A DNA stretch of 64,000 bases from Mesocentrotus franciscanus (taxonomy: Eukaryota > Echinodermata > Echinoidea > Camarodonta > Strongylocentrotidae). Made by a program: the position numbers and the translations under genes. How positions within the stretch are numbered: position 1 is the stretch's first letter; every line of letters starts with the position of its first letter. The notes beneath the pieces were generated by a model. The model searched no databases. It saw nothing but the letters and a program-made list of their open reading frames with translations, and was not told the origin of the DNA. Of this stretch, positions 44,426-58,356 are shown piece after piece. Location of the stretch: positions 5,002,060 to 5,066,059 of the forward strand of contig CP137666.1 in NCBI GenBank assembly GCA_037976565.1, in the 5' to 3' direction.

Positions 44426-47400
44426 TTCTGAAAAGTCATTTTTCCAGTTATATACTGATATTTTTTCTTCACAAATATATGCATATTGGACAAAAAAGCA
44501 TAACAATTATTATAACATTGTTATACAAATAATTATAACTCTCTCCTAAACATCATCTATACACAAGAAATCTAGGAGTCATTCTTTGATGCTTTGTGTA
44601 CTGTTTAATCATACATATCATTCTCTTCTCTTGGTTTATATATTGCAATTATATATTACATGGTTCGAGTAGACAATACAAGTATGCAATGACTACTATA
44701 TATGAACAATTAAAATCAAAGATAAACTGACATTTAGTCTCAGGAGATTTGTAAATCCATTAGTATAATCATTACATGATTTCCAATACTCTTCTAATAC
44801 AATCATATACAAATGATTATCATAAATAAATTCCCGTTGTCAAAAAGCACACGTATGTATTTTTATATCCCGCATACAAATTACCACACTCGAAATTACA
44901 ATCTCTGCACCAAGAATAGTACTGACGAAGCAGAAAATATATGCTACATGATAACAGCTCAACATTCAAATCTAAAACATTCAAATCTAACTATTTGGAT
45001 ATATAATAGCTGGTGGGAATGGGAAAAGAAATGTGAGTGAAATTTAAAATGGGTGATATTTCACATCTTCAATTAATGGATGGGAATATAAGAATTCTTA
45101 TTTTGGCTATCCATAGGGTTTCAATGAAATTTGATTTGGTAAAATGCTGGTATGTGTGTAATCAGATAGTACCTCATGCATTAATGCAGTTGCAGTTTGG
45201 TAATCACATCTCCAAGAGTTTTTGCTCTGTGAGTATTTCTCTAACTAGACACAAATGCATATATTCTACTAAAATTTAAACCCGACGCTGGATTTAGGAT
45301 TTCGTTCAAAATCGGGTTGTACAAAGGATATTTGTCTGAGGTCAAGTTTTCCTTGTAGACCAAAGGCCTGGTTTAAGTGAATTCATAGAATACAGATCCA
45401 TGGGTTTAAATCACAAGTTTCTATGTAAACAAGGAATGTTTATAAATGCTTTTGGCTTACTGCATGGAATTTCTGGGTATTATTAGAAAGGAAAATATCA
45501 GGAGACATCATACACAGAGAGCTGTGATATTTGTTTTAACAGAAGTGAATATAGAAATAATGTCCACAAAAGATAATTCAAATTTCATAATTCTTTTCTA
45601 TATGTACATCTTGTACTCCAAGATGACATGTTACATATGATTACAATATTTTGTCTATACAAAAGCTAGATAACTCCTGAAAATACATAATCTATTTGAT
45701 GTCCTTGAAAATGGAATGTGAAAGAGGGAATACTTCAAAAAGTAGGGGTCCTTTTTACCCCCAAAATGGAAAATAGTGGTGTCGTTTCATCACTTCCTAC
45801 CACTATATAAATTAGGTCAAAGATACATGTTAGATGGTCCAATCAATACAGTTCAACTATTCTGCAACTTCGACACTAAAGGTGCATGTAGGTAAACTTA
45901 CACCAATGACAATTAAATATATTTACCATTCTAAGCTTACATGTTCTAGATGTATGGACAGATATATTTCCTTAAGAACAATTTAAAGACACTTCTGATC
46001 GGAAGACAAAACAAGATATACATGATATCAGAACAAAACGAAAATGAGACACAGCACAGAAATTATACAAGACTAATCCACCATGACGTGCAGTGACCAA
46101 TAACAATTACTGGTATGTAAAATAATGCTTAATTTGGTGATGCCAATATAGTTTTAATCACCATTGGATTTCATAAACAAAACAATTTAATCTTGCAAAT
46201 AAACAAATTCATATAGATACAGATACAGCCTGATCACATGATCTGGCCTGCAAAACCTTGCAGAACAAATTTCATCATTTTACTCTGTTAAATTTACATG
46301 TAAATAGGTAAATCTGTTAAAATATGCTCCAAAGCAGTCACGTAACATGCGTGATCAGAACCTGTCCTACCCAAAGACTTACAAAAAAGAAACCTAATGC
46401 AATTTCAATAACCTTGTCTGTCACCTAGAATATGCGAAAAATACAATGACGTAGTATTGAATTTGAACATGATTTCTATGGGATATACTGTACAATATGG
46501 TATTGAATTACCTTTGAGTCGATTTCTCAAGTCTCTACGATCATGTTATAAATAAAAGGTGGTACAATACATATTTAGAACATCAGTGTTTACCTTAGTG
46601 TGGACTAGGGAAAGTGTAGATTGCACTCGGTTATGATGAATACTTATGCTTGGATAGATTCATACATTTATGAAGAGGAACATTATCATATTATTCCTAA
46701 AGCTGATACACATATTTCTGCTGACAGGGTTTTGGTACAAACTGTGATGAAGAAATAAAGCAACCACAAGAAAGCCAAGCACTGAATGTACCAGAGAAAT
46801 TAGTTCAAGAAATTGATATTATTATGAATTCACGATTCAAATATCAACAAAAGTGTGACTCAGATAGGTCATACTTCTGTACATAGACCTCATTAAGAAT
46901 ATTTTGGTTCAACCATCCCATTTTCTTTTAAAGGTATATAATACAAAAAAGAATGGCTAGCAAAGTAATACTAAATGATGTAAGTGCTAATAATACTTGC
47001 ACTATATAAAGACTGTCACCATGATTCAGAAATAACATAAAAGACACTGACAATCACCAAAAGCACTTTTACCAAAAGCACTATCAAATAAAGAAAGAAA
47101 GATAAAGCATCAAACCCAAGATAATAAGTATGGAAAATATGATACAGCACCGTGAAACAACCAAAAAAAAATGATTCATTTTCCAAATGTTTCCATCTAA
47201 TCTTCACTAGGTAGAAATACCTCAATAAAACTGGTCATTTGTAATGATGATGAAATACGATGTATGAGAATCCGACTTAAACAAGTATCACAGGTATCAG
47301 AGAAAGAAAAACTACCTCATTATTATAAAAAAAAAACAAGATTAAAATTGTATTTGAAATTAAAACTTGGATTGATCAAAGACAGAGGTCACCTTGGCAT

Positions 47401-48326
47401 TGACTTTAGGCACAACCAAATATTTAAAAAATGCATAAAGCCTTAGAGTACCAATGCCTCACTTTACCTGTACTACATTCATAGAAAGAGCTGCTACGGT
47501 CAGTACTAGAAAGATTACTCAACGGTAATTGTTGCTAGAATATGATTTAATAACCACTATCTTCAACACTAGATCTAGTTATCAATGACTATTCTCCACC
47601 ATGAGAAATCTCCAATGAGAAATCTCCAACAGCATGATCTTAGGAATGTCTTCTATTTCAACATTTAGCTTATGTGCAATTACGTTCATGAAGTATTTGG
47701 GTTATCCGCACCTGTTTCGGCAGGATTGAACATACTTCAACCACAAATAGGCTATTCCATTGCCTTTCACATACGTGTACATGTAGCAGAAACTATCCAC
47801 TGAAGTAAGAAATGAATTTTCTATCCCAGTCTTAATTCTGACACTTTTATCAATGATTCCATGCCGTCTCCACGTTGAAAGAGCGCTCACAATTGGACAG
47901 ATCAAAATCTTTGGAGTTTGTATCATCACAAATTCATGATTAGGTTTAAAAGGCATTATTTTAATACAAATGCTGATTTCATCTATCAGAATAAAAAAGA
48001 AAGAAAGGATAAAAAAGGCATATTCATTTCCCGCAACTGAAGGCACATGAATTATCTACAAAACACAAGAGACAAAACAAAACAGTACTAAATTTTTAAT
48101 CTAAAAAAGCTCCAAAATGCCAACTTGGTGATGATATATTAAAATTTCACAAAGCAGCTTCAACTTTTAATAGTGGTATTTCATATTATTATTTATTCCT
48201 ACTAGGAATGCTTGCTAATAAATATATGTAAAAGAACAATTTGGGCATGCACAGAGAAAGTGAAATGCAAAGTCACCTTGACATCTTTACCTAAAGATAC
48301 ATGACTAGTTTACAATTCACTCACTA

Positions 48327-48354
48327 TTCATCTACACAAAGAAACTCACTCAAA
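48327..48354. other. 28-bp word shared with 42207-42234
   Basis: Second site of the exact 28-bp match. Here it is followed by a small hairpin (tcactcaaaatgagtga). Confidence 0.85.
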
Positions 48355-50059
48355 ATGAGTGATAGTGTATCAATTGATGTCATGCTGCAGCAATGCTACT
48401 GAGTTTTGTTTTTTCATGATCATTTGAGTTGTTCATATTATTTAGATTATAAATCTATGTGCACACATATCAAATAAGTATTCCTTTAGGCATATCATCT
48501 TCCTTGCTTCTCTTGGGATTTTGCAATTAAACATGATTCATTTTTAACAACTTACAGAGAATAGGCAGGACAATTTTATATCCACTATTTTATGAAGTCT
48601 TGGCAGCATTGTACACCATATAAATATATATTACACTCCCATTGCTAGTTTCATTTATAATATGTATTTCAACAGACTGGACATTACAAAATTGAATTCA
48701 ATATTTCAATTTGCTGCATAGTGGCTTTGGTATAATTTAAGAAGATCTACTTGTATGCAATTCACACAAAACTTGTAAAAGTTTTTGGTTTTCTAGGTCT
48801 ATGCATATTTAAGGATTGGAATTATGAAATATGAACAGATACTGAAGGCACAATATAAAGCATTAGTTTTAAATGTTGTTTTCCTCAGTCAATGAAATTG
48901 CATAGTCAGAGGCTATGAAAATCTCAAGGAATGAGTCACAAAGTACTGGAGTTTGTATTACTCCCTATAGACCTACACCTAATAGTAAGGCAATAATGAA
49001 ATCAGTTAAGATACAAAACAAAAATTATTTGCTTTAAAAACAAACCATTATCTTAAAGAACTAAAGGCAAAATACATCCCATGAAAGTAACATGTCAGTT
49101 AATATCACCAGCAGTAATATAATTTGTGCTCTATCCCTTAAAGCTACACTGACAATCATTCAAAGAAGCAAAAATATTGTGAATAAAATACCTCATCATA
49201 ATAAGCATCATACATGGATGCCAGTGGAAAATTGATGTCATCACACCAAATAAACTCCACTTCTAATAAAGCAACAAAACCACTCTGAACTGCATTCCCT
49301 TCTCTAAATTTTGAAAGGAATGAAAGAGAGTTTTGTGACAAGTGCCCTTACACAATATTCAAATCTCTTTATCAACTAACACAGAATACTAGAGGAATGC
49401 TTATAAGGCATGTCTGAAGATTCACAACAGAATCATTTTTGGTTGGCAATACTTTAAACAACTAATTTCCTTCAATTTGTTTTTGGTTGCTACAGACAAT
49501 GTTAAATCTAATCATACCATCATTTACCAACTTTGACAACTACTGGTACAGGATGTACTCTATATCATCATCACATACTAGAGGAATGCTTTTCCCATGA
49601 GAAAGATATTATAAATGTTCAAGGAGTAATATTAGGAATATATTTCTAAGAGAATATTGGATAGTTTCACTTTACTCCTAGTTAAACAACATACATGTTT
49701 TATCCTTATGCAATGATCTATGGAATATGGAGACTACATGTACAACATTGTTGTAGGATACAGAATAAAACTCCATTGTAAACTCACTTGTTCTCAATCT
49801 TGGATGATTCCATCTTCCATGGATTTGTGTATGTGTGTAAATTGTTTTTAACATACATCAATCAGATGTGATTATTTATGTCTGGGGGACTGACCTTCAA
49901 CTCATTATTTGCCATTGATTGAAACCCAGGACAGCCACACTGTTTGTAGCATACTAGTATCATACATACACTATCTACATGTGACAAAAGTTGACTGTGT
50001 CATTGACTGTGTCAGTGACTGTGTCAGTCCTGTTTGTTCCATTAGTTGACAAAAACCGG

Positions 50060-50165
50060 AACAGAATTTATGTCATCTTCCGAAAGATGCGACTCAGTTT
50101 TGAACTAGGGTACAGTCAGAGTTGGTTTCTAGATGAAGACAGAGGGCTGATGACTAGACCAACTC
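50060..50165. repeat. Dispersed repeat with AAAGAYGTGACTCAGTTT word, copy 2
   Basis: Second copy of the 21845-21970 repeat, in the region read as MYO1B 3' UTR, preceded by a 12-bp tandem tgactgtgtcat-type triplet (49992-50030). Confidence 0.5.
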
Positions 50166-50356
50166 CCATCTCACCTTCATGTGATCAAGTATAATACCTG
50201 TTATAGAGGTTCCCTCTTTAAAAAGATCACCTGTTACAGTGGAAAATCATGTTGCTTCCTCAGAGCGAGACTCGCAAGGTAACCTGTCTAGAAGGGCCAC
50301 TCTACATCTTTATACCTCTAGGTTACCTTTATACTCAGGTTGAGTGGAGGCCCTTA

Positions 50357-50477
50357 CTATGCCTGAATTTCCATCCTATGGCCTTTACGTTTGATGAGGG
50401 GTGTTGGATTGGAGACCTTGGGGTCTTGCGTACTGATGATGGCTTCGATCTTCGCTCCATTGAAGTTCATTGGGAAC
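50357..50477 (-). CDS. MYO1B: MYO1B last coding exon and stop
   Basis: Acceptor ataatccag; one base completes the Arg codon, then 39 residues and TAG at 50359-50357. Encodes [16 protein letters not shown] and [13 protein letters not shown], matching the vertebrate MYO1B end (CKRKNNRLLEVAV pattern). A different frame of the same strand is also open here, but this one preserves phase and homology. Confidence 0.88.
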
Positions 50478-53400
50478 CTGGATTATGGTCAAGAAAGCAC
50501 CAAAACAAATTAAAAATAGAAATCTTTTCTTGTTAACTGAACCAATGTCAGATTTTCCTCCTAATTTGATTTGTACTTTACAAGATTTAATTTCCATCCA
50601 CTGCCAAAAGAAAAAAGGACTTACAAAAACGCAATATATCTCAAGATATTTTCTGAAAATGATAAAATGTTTTCTGGAATAGATGAACTAAAAGGTAGAA
50701 ACCTAACATTTCTTCTGATATTAACTCTAAAGTGAATTATTCTTCATTTGTTGACTACTGAATTCTCTGTCACATAGACTTGATACAGAATCCACCCATT
50801 CCTATAGGCAATGGGTTAAATCATGTACAAAGAAAAGAAAAAAGAAACAAAATAGCAATAGAAATAACAAAAAGAATGATAATTTGATATGGTTATGCAG
50901 AGAGAAAGAGAGAGAGAGAGAGAGAGTGAGATGAAGACAAAAATGAGAGGCATCTGCATTAAATGATACCACATTAAAAAAAAACATGGAGAAGAGATTA
51001 TTATTTAGAAGAGATTAAACAAAAAATATAGTAATGTGCCACTTACCTGTCAGCTACTGTGACAGTGACGTCTTTGTTGGTAGCTGTTCTGATGATACGA
51101 TGAAACTTTGTCACCATCTCAATCAGTTTATCACTGAGGAACACATAGTCTCCTTTCTTGGTGTTGTCCTCTCCCTATTTCAACCAAAATCAAACGAAAC
51201 ATCTGCATTATCCTGCATAGTACACAAGGTACAACACAATAAAAGTATGAAATCTAAAAATATGTTCAAGAGACAATTGGTACACAGTAATCAAAATATC
51301 ACCTACAAGCTATGATTAGAGCTTCAAGCTCTTATTGTGCTTTTTATAGCATAAACAAAAGCTGTGCACCCTAAAAGTGAGACTAAAATGTACATGTATC
51401 TAGTATTGTATGTACATACCACACACATGTAATTACTATCAATGGAAGGTTGAATGAACAGCATAGTTATTGTTCTCACAGAAATAAATTAGAAGCCTGA
51501 TTTAAATGTGACTTAAGCCCCTAAAGCAATGGAGAAAAAAAACTTACACATATAAATAATTAAATACTCATATGGGTCTTTGATACCCACAGCTTCTTTT
51601 TTTCATGTGCTATTTGTTTACACATAAATTTTTTATTTTGCTGCTCTTTTTTAATTTTGGGGGTTTACACTATCATGTATGATCAAAGCTTTAGAAACTA
51701 GATGGAACTTCAACTGCGCGCAGTCGATGATGCCTCCGCCATAGAGAAATTTTACAAACCAAAATGGAAGCAATTTTTAAAATTCAAGTTTGATTGTAAT
51801 CCATCTGTTGGTTCTAATGATAACGCGATCACGAGCTATTTTAGGATACATAATGAGCCCTGTGACCTTTGACCTCGTGACCCCAAATCTAATCAGTTCA
51901 TTGGCTCTGCAAGATACATACATGACCCAAGTTTGGCGGTAATCCATCAATCGGTTCTTGAGATAATGTGATCACAAGCTATTTTGCATACATAATGAGC
52001 CCTGTGACCTTTGACCTCGTGACCCCAAAATCTAACAGTTCATTAGCTCTGCAAGATACATACATAACCCAAGTTTGGCGGTAATCCATCAATCGGTTCT
52101 TGAGATAACACGATCACGAGCTATTTTTGCATACATAATGAGCCCTGTGACCTTTGACCTTTGACCTCGTGACCCCAAAATCTAATCAGTTCATTAGCTC
52201 TGCAAGATACATACATGACCCAAGTTTGGCGGTAATCCATCAATCGGTTCTTGAGATAACGCGATCACAAGCTATTTTTGCATACACAATGAGCCCTGTG
52301 ACCTTTGACCTTTGACCTCGTGACCCCAAAATCTAATCAGTTCATTAGCTCTGCAAGATACATACATGACCCAAGTTTGGCGGTAATCCATCAATCGGTT
52401 CTTGAGATAACGCGATCACGAGCTATTTTTGCATACATAATGAGCCTTGTGACCTTTGACCTTGGACCTCGTGACCCCAAAATCTAATCACTTCATTAGC
52501 TCTGCAAGATACATACATGACCCGAGTTTGGCGGTAATCCATCAATTGGTTCTTGAGATAACGCGATCACGAACGGGAACGTGCGTGCGTGCACGGACGG
52601 ACGGACAACCAGAAAACATAATGCCTCCGGCTACGTTGTAGCGGAGGCATAAAAATGAAAATGATAAACAGAGGCAAAATACAATTTTGTCTTCTGAATA
52701 CTTTGGTAAAGCTGTATACATATACATAACCTACCTTTGTGACATGAATGACGATGACATAGTCGCTATATGGTGTTACAGACATGCCAGAGATGGCAGC
52801 TAAAGGGACTCTGTTCTTCTGGGCTAACGTCTTCTGATCCATCACCATGAAGGATGCGGTTGTCAAGACAACAAGCTGATCAGTGACCTTCAAAATCAAG
52901 CAAAAGGCATCCAGTTTATAGGGCAAATCACTTAAGTGTGCTGTATTCTTTACCAAAATTGTCTATACAGTAACATGATTGAATGTATTGTTTAGGAAAT
53001 GAATGTCAAATCTTGTCTTTCATGCCAAAATTTAATGGTTTGCATAAAATATAACTGTCCAATCTTTCCAAAGTTATAGTATAAAAGTCAATATGCATAT
53101 AAATTATTTCAAGCATATTCTACAACTCAAACACACTGTACTGATTTCATGTGAAGAGACTCAATTCAATCGATTCAATCTGTACATTTGATTCAACTGA
53201 GTAATTGATTTCAACAGCCATGTTTAGCACAAGGATGACAATTTTGAAGTTTCCTTTTCTACCGCCTAAAGATTTCAACAATACCTGAAATGCATTAATT
53301 TTCAATCTTTTCCGTAAATAGATCACTGAGCAAATTACCTTGCCATTGTTTCTGTTGATCTTTTTGACGATATCAGCAAAAACAATAAACTGATCACTGG

Positions 53401-55367
53401 TCTCTGCATGGGTCTTCTTGTACTTTGCATTGTTCCTTAGTAGCACGTAATCACCCTTGAATGGAACTGCCACACTACAGATGGAAGAAAGAGGGATGTG
53501 ATAGGAGTAATTGTTATCAATCAGACATATCACTTTTAACTCTAGGTGTGTGCTTGTTATGACTAGAAAGACTGGTTTAAAGTTGACAACTCAATTCTAG
53601 AACCATCAACCATTTAAACCTGTAAAGATAACTATCTCCACAGTTGACAACTCAATTCTAGAACCATCAACCATTTAAACCTGTAAAGATAACCATCTCC
53701 ACGTTTCTCTTTAAGTATTGAACAGACAGAAAATAACAAATTTAAAAATCAATCATTAAAGTAAACAAGATAGATGATGGGGAAAAGAAGAGATTAAAAG
53801 TGGACGAAAAAAACGAAACAAAGAGAAACATGAGAGACATAACAAAGAGCAGGGAGGACAAGATTAAATATAACACAGCAAACAATGCAAATGATATAAT
53901 ATTCATGGTCCACCTATCAAACAAAACAAAACAAAAGTCCCTAATGCAAAAGCTGAAAACTGATCTTATACCATCTTACTGAAATATTGCAAGACAGGCA
54001 TAATCTGGTTATGTAAATAAAAACGGATGTTTTTTTTTTTCTTCTTTTTTTTCTTCACCAAAATCAATGTCTTATCATTCTCCTAATCAAAGCTCACAGG
54101 TACATGTACATGTAGCATGCGTATACTTATTTCAAAAGTGACATCATGTTTTCTCACCTCTTTGGATAGAGGGCCTTCTTTTCCTTGAACAAGCTACTGG
54201 CGGTGACCTTCTCACCCAGACGAAGCCTGGTAGGTTCATCAAACTTCTTCCTGAACTGGTTCGCTCTCCACATGATGAAGATTTCTTGGAGTTGTTTGTG
54301 AGCTGTGGTGTGGAGCGGGGAGCATGGCGGCCATGATGCGTCCATGGGTGACATAGAGGGCAGGTGTTGCTTTAACCTCTGTAGGTACCTCACATGCTGT
54401 AAAATAGTTCAGAGGGGTATAAATCAATCATTTGCCCAAAGATTTGCATTTCTCAATTATAAATGGATTCCTGTTCTGCAATCACTTGACTGGGAAGGGA
54501 ACAACAAAACTTGATCACTTTCATGTACATATGACCCCCTCGTCGATCTCTTATCCTGGTACGCAGGTACAAGGTATACAGGTGGACAGTAGTACCCAGG
54601 TTTTTCTCTCTACTCTTCATAAGATGTAGGGTGCTATCAAGATAGGCATGACTATGACTATTCTAGTGGTTCTATAACCCGTGCTTCAGCAACAACTGCT
54701 CCAAGGTCAAATTAGTACACTAAAATAATTCCCAAACAATATACCTTAACCTTAAAACCTAACCTTAAACTAAATTACAACCCAAACTCAAATTATAATG
54801 TTTCATAAAACAAATCCTGGAGCAAATGTCTCAGAGCAAATGTCAGGTCACCTGTCCCACACCTCTATTATCCGCAAAGAGGCAGAGTTATATTGAGCTG
54901 TAATCCTCCAAATAGATGAAATTGCAGATTTTCAGTAAAAAGTAATGGTATGAAGTTTTGACAAGGTTCCCTAGAAGCTGACCTTGCATGATAAAATGAG
55001 TTAGATGTTATACTTACGATGCATTTCATGATATAGGCCTTGACCTTAGGACCTGCATTGGCTTTGAAGTGCTTCCTGAACTCTTTCCGCACCTGTTACA
55101 AAAAGACAAAATGAAAAAAATATGTCAGAAATGCTTCTTTACATTCCGTCTCTCCCATCTCTCTCCTTTTCTCCAATTTTCATCCAACAATATCTTCAAT
55201 CTGATGCATTTAATCAATTTTACAACCTGCACATCAATGTGCCTGTTCCCTACAAGATAAATCAGTGAACTATGGACAAAAATACCATCATTCTCATCTC
55301 TTGTAATTCAATCTCTGTTCTAAACATCACAGGAACAGGTTATCTGTATACTTATCTAGAAGAAAAC

Positions 55368-55428
<61 letters not shown>

Positions 55429-58320
55429 CCATCATAACGATCAGTGACCAAAAAACTAACACCATTTGGCAATGCATACATTTGACACTCTTCATCAAGG
55501 TGTGATAAATCTTTATCTGGTAAAAAGTAATTCTTTAATGCCAAAGATCTACATCATGGCAGCAGAACTATAAAAGCTAGGTTAATTATGATTATCTAGC
55601 ACTTTGTATATCCAATCATTATGATCATTACTTCTATAAATCACCTCCCTATCTTCAGCATCTTACCTTCCATCCGGCATAGAACTTGCGAATGATGCTA
55701 GCTGCCCAGACACATCTTGCCCTGTATTTGATCCTCTTGAACTCCTGTCTTGCTTGATGACCATGGAAATGAGCTGCAATGGTGGTAGAAGCTTTCTTCT
55801 TCTTCTGGTACAAGGTTCTCTCCTATTCATATTAAACATGAAATTTTAAGAAAAACATCACCATAAGGAAAATATCATTCATAGTGAATCACAAATTATG
55901 AATATCCAGACATAGTGCATTATAGTAAAAGCTAAAGATGTAGGGGAGAAATGAGTTTGCAAAAGTTAACACTATTAAAACATATTCCAAATGGTGTCAA
56001 TTGTTCTGTGTTATCCTTAAAGTTGATAAGTTTTATTACGCTAATATCTATGGCTTGTATCACAGTCATTTTCCAACACATATAATGACTGTACAGATCA
56101 AAATTTATCGACAGGAATGTACAAATACATAACTAGCTCAAATTACATTCAACAAAGTAAAGTTCCAGAAAACAATCCTCAGAATGGATTACACGGAAAT
56201 TAGACATTCCTACCTGGTACCCTCTGAATTGTGAAGCGATGAGTATAGCACCCTTCTTCATCTTCTTGAAGCGTGTCATGGCAAACCATCCACGATACAT
56301 GGTCTGTACTAAGGTTGCTAGGTGATGCATGTGATGATGTCTTCTTTCCTCCATGTCAAACAACTACAACAGGTAATTATGGTAAATTTTAAACTTCATA
56401 CTTGCTATCATAAATGATATCATATTACATACATCTATTTTGCATTTCTAATCTTTAAAAAAAGATTGTGCATTCATATATATCCCTAAAATTAACCATA
56501 ACAACCACTAGGACAACTATCAAATTTATGTGAAGAACACATACGAATATTTAAAAAAGTGAGTCAACAATCCTTCCAAATTTTATATTAGTGCAATGGT
56601 ATACCGAATCAATATCAATCGCTTTGATGTGTCCTATCAATCATTTAGATTATAAATGAAACAAAGCAAAAATGTTATGTGCATTATCTGACAATGTTGC
56701 ACTTAAAAGAAATACTAATCTTGTCAAAGCAAAACTATCAAACCGCTTTTCCAACTAAGACTAGAAAAGCAAGAAGCTAAATATCTTCAAAATCATGTCA
56801 AAGCAAAACTATCAAACCGCTTTTCCAACTAAGACTAGAAAAGCAAGAAGCTAAATATCTTCAAAATCATGCCTATTTTTATTCTGTAATAAACTACCTT
56901 ACAATGACTAAGGCTAGTCCAGCATAGCAAAATTTATGATTCTATCCATGGAGATACTATATATATAATATACGCAAGGGAAATAGTTTTTCAACAGGCA
57001 CATTCAATAAGACAAACCCATAACTTTGATTGCATTAATAAAGTAGTCCATAACTATACGATGGAGTCCCATGTCTCCCTATAAGGACTCAAGATTAGAG
57101 CTTGGATTCTAAATGGTTCTCCGTCAATGTGATCTGCTTACTGTTCTCGGGTTCCTGATGAAGATCTTGTTCCTGCCGTATGCTATCTCATCATCCATGA
57201 TATGAAGATGTCTGACTAATTCTTGAGTACCGTCCCTAGGCTCTCCAACCCACTTAGGCCAGGTCTTAGGGCACAACATCTTGTAGCGGGACAAGAACAG
57301 CTCATAGGGTTGTCGGAATGCAAATCCTGCTCGTCTAACCCTCACGTTCTCTAGCAAGCTGGTGAATAAGGGGAAGATAACATGGGAGTAGAAAATATTG
57401 AAGATTCCCACAGAAATTTGATAATCAAATTCCATGACTTTCCATGACCAGATAAGTACCATTTTGGTATGGGTTGCAGCATTCAAGTAGCGTATGAATA
57501 ACAAACAGTATTATACAATTTTATGTTTGTGATGGCCTCTGCCTCCCCTCACAATGTCATTGACTTTCAATGTCTTTGGGAGATTTTTTTCTTCTTTTTC
57601 CATGACTTTCCATGACTTTCCAGGTTTTTCTATGACCGCGAGAACCCTGTTATTCTATTTTTCTTTGTTCCTTTGTTTTGATGTTTGGGGTTTCCTTATA
57701 GTTTCTTGTAGATTGTAACAGTTTCTAGAGAGAATGGAGGTTACAGAAAAAAGAGGTTACAGGATATCATTACTCCAATAAAGTTATATTGAGGGTAAGG
57801 TGGAGTTAAGACAAGAAGAGGGAGAAACAGAACTGTAGTGGAAAATGATAGAATAATCTAGGAACCAATCAAGGAACCAATTAGTTACATATTTACAATA
57901 TAATTCCATTTCCAACATAATTTCAATGGTGACTTCCATAAGGTAGTGATAAAATTGCTTCAACTTACCCAAGATATCTAACCTGATGTTGAACGATGTC
58001 ATGGTCAAAGCTCATTTTTCTCTTGAAGTCATTTGGCTGAAAATAAAGCAAGACAGACCAGGTATTAGAAATTGAATTCTCCAGTATAACAGAACAACTT
58101 GAAAAGTATCACATATTATTCAACATTAGTAGTTACAGGATGAATTGCAGGTCTTATGGAGCATTCCTAGAATTGTTGAGGTATATTTTTTCTGGAACAT
58201 CCGAGAGCCAAAAGAAAGATGATAGTGTTTGGTAGAAATACATATAGAATGAGAGTTTGAGAGGAAATGAAATAAAGGGAGGGAGAGAGATACAGAGAGA
58301 GAGAGAGAGAGAGAGAATTG

Positions 58321-58356
<36 letters not shown>

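Larger units (their letters stand above)
44400..50356 (-). other. MYO1B: Putative long 3' UTR of MYO1B
   Basis: AT-rich, largely unique sequence downstream of the MYO1B stop. No exon on either strand can be supported; several 60-115 codon open frames have no recognisable content. It contains a 12-bp tandem triplet near 49992-50030, a short dispersed repeat at about 50055-50170, and a 28-bp word shared with the THSD7 UTR (48327-48354). Extent is inferred. Confidence 0.35.
50478..57141 (-). other. MYO1B introns, tail half
   Basis: Introns 50478-51046, 51175-52734, 52888-53338, 53475-54157, 54397-55017, 55093-55666, 55823-56213 and 56364-57141, interleaved with exons. Contents: GA microsatellite (50896-50927), the DR1 repeat array, two perfect short duplications, an (ATC)n array (55369-55436) and CCTTAA-type degenerate words at 54744-54785. 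Confidence 0.6.

Noticed and set aside
47702..48046. 114-codon open frame on the - strand
   Set aside because: No recognisable motif, no plausible splice context, and inside the putative MYO1B 3' UTR.
50385..50597. 70-codon open frame on the - strand at the MYO1B end
   Set aside because: It overlaps the last exon in another frame; only the frame ending [13 protein letters not shown] keeps splice phase and family similarity.
52305..52641. Repeated peptide [19 protein letters not shown]
   Set aside because: Each occurrence is one unit of the ~150-bp tandem repeat; frames break between units and there is no gene context.
53742..53924. Membrane-protein-like frame rich in Phe/Leu/Ser
   Set aside because: Antisense reading of a purine-rich intronic stretch.
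55356..55544. Poly-Asp frame
   Set aside because: Reverse reading of the (ATC)n microsatellite.
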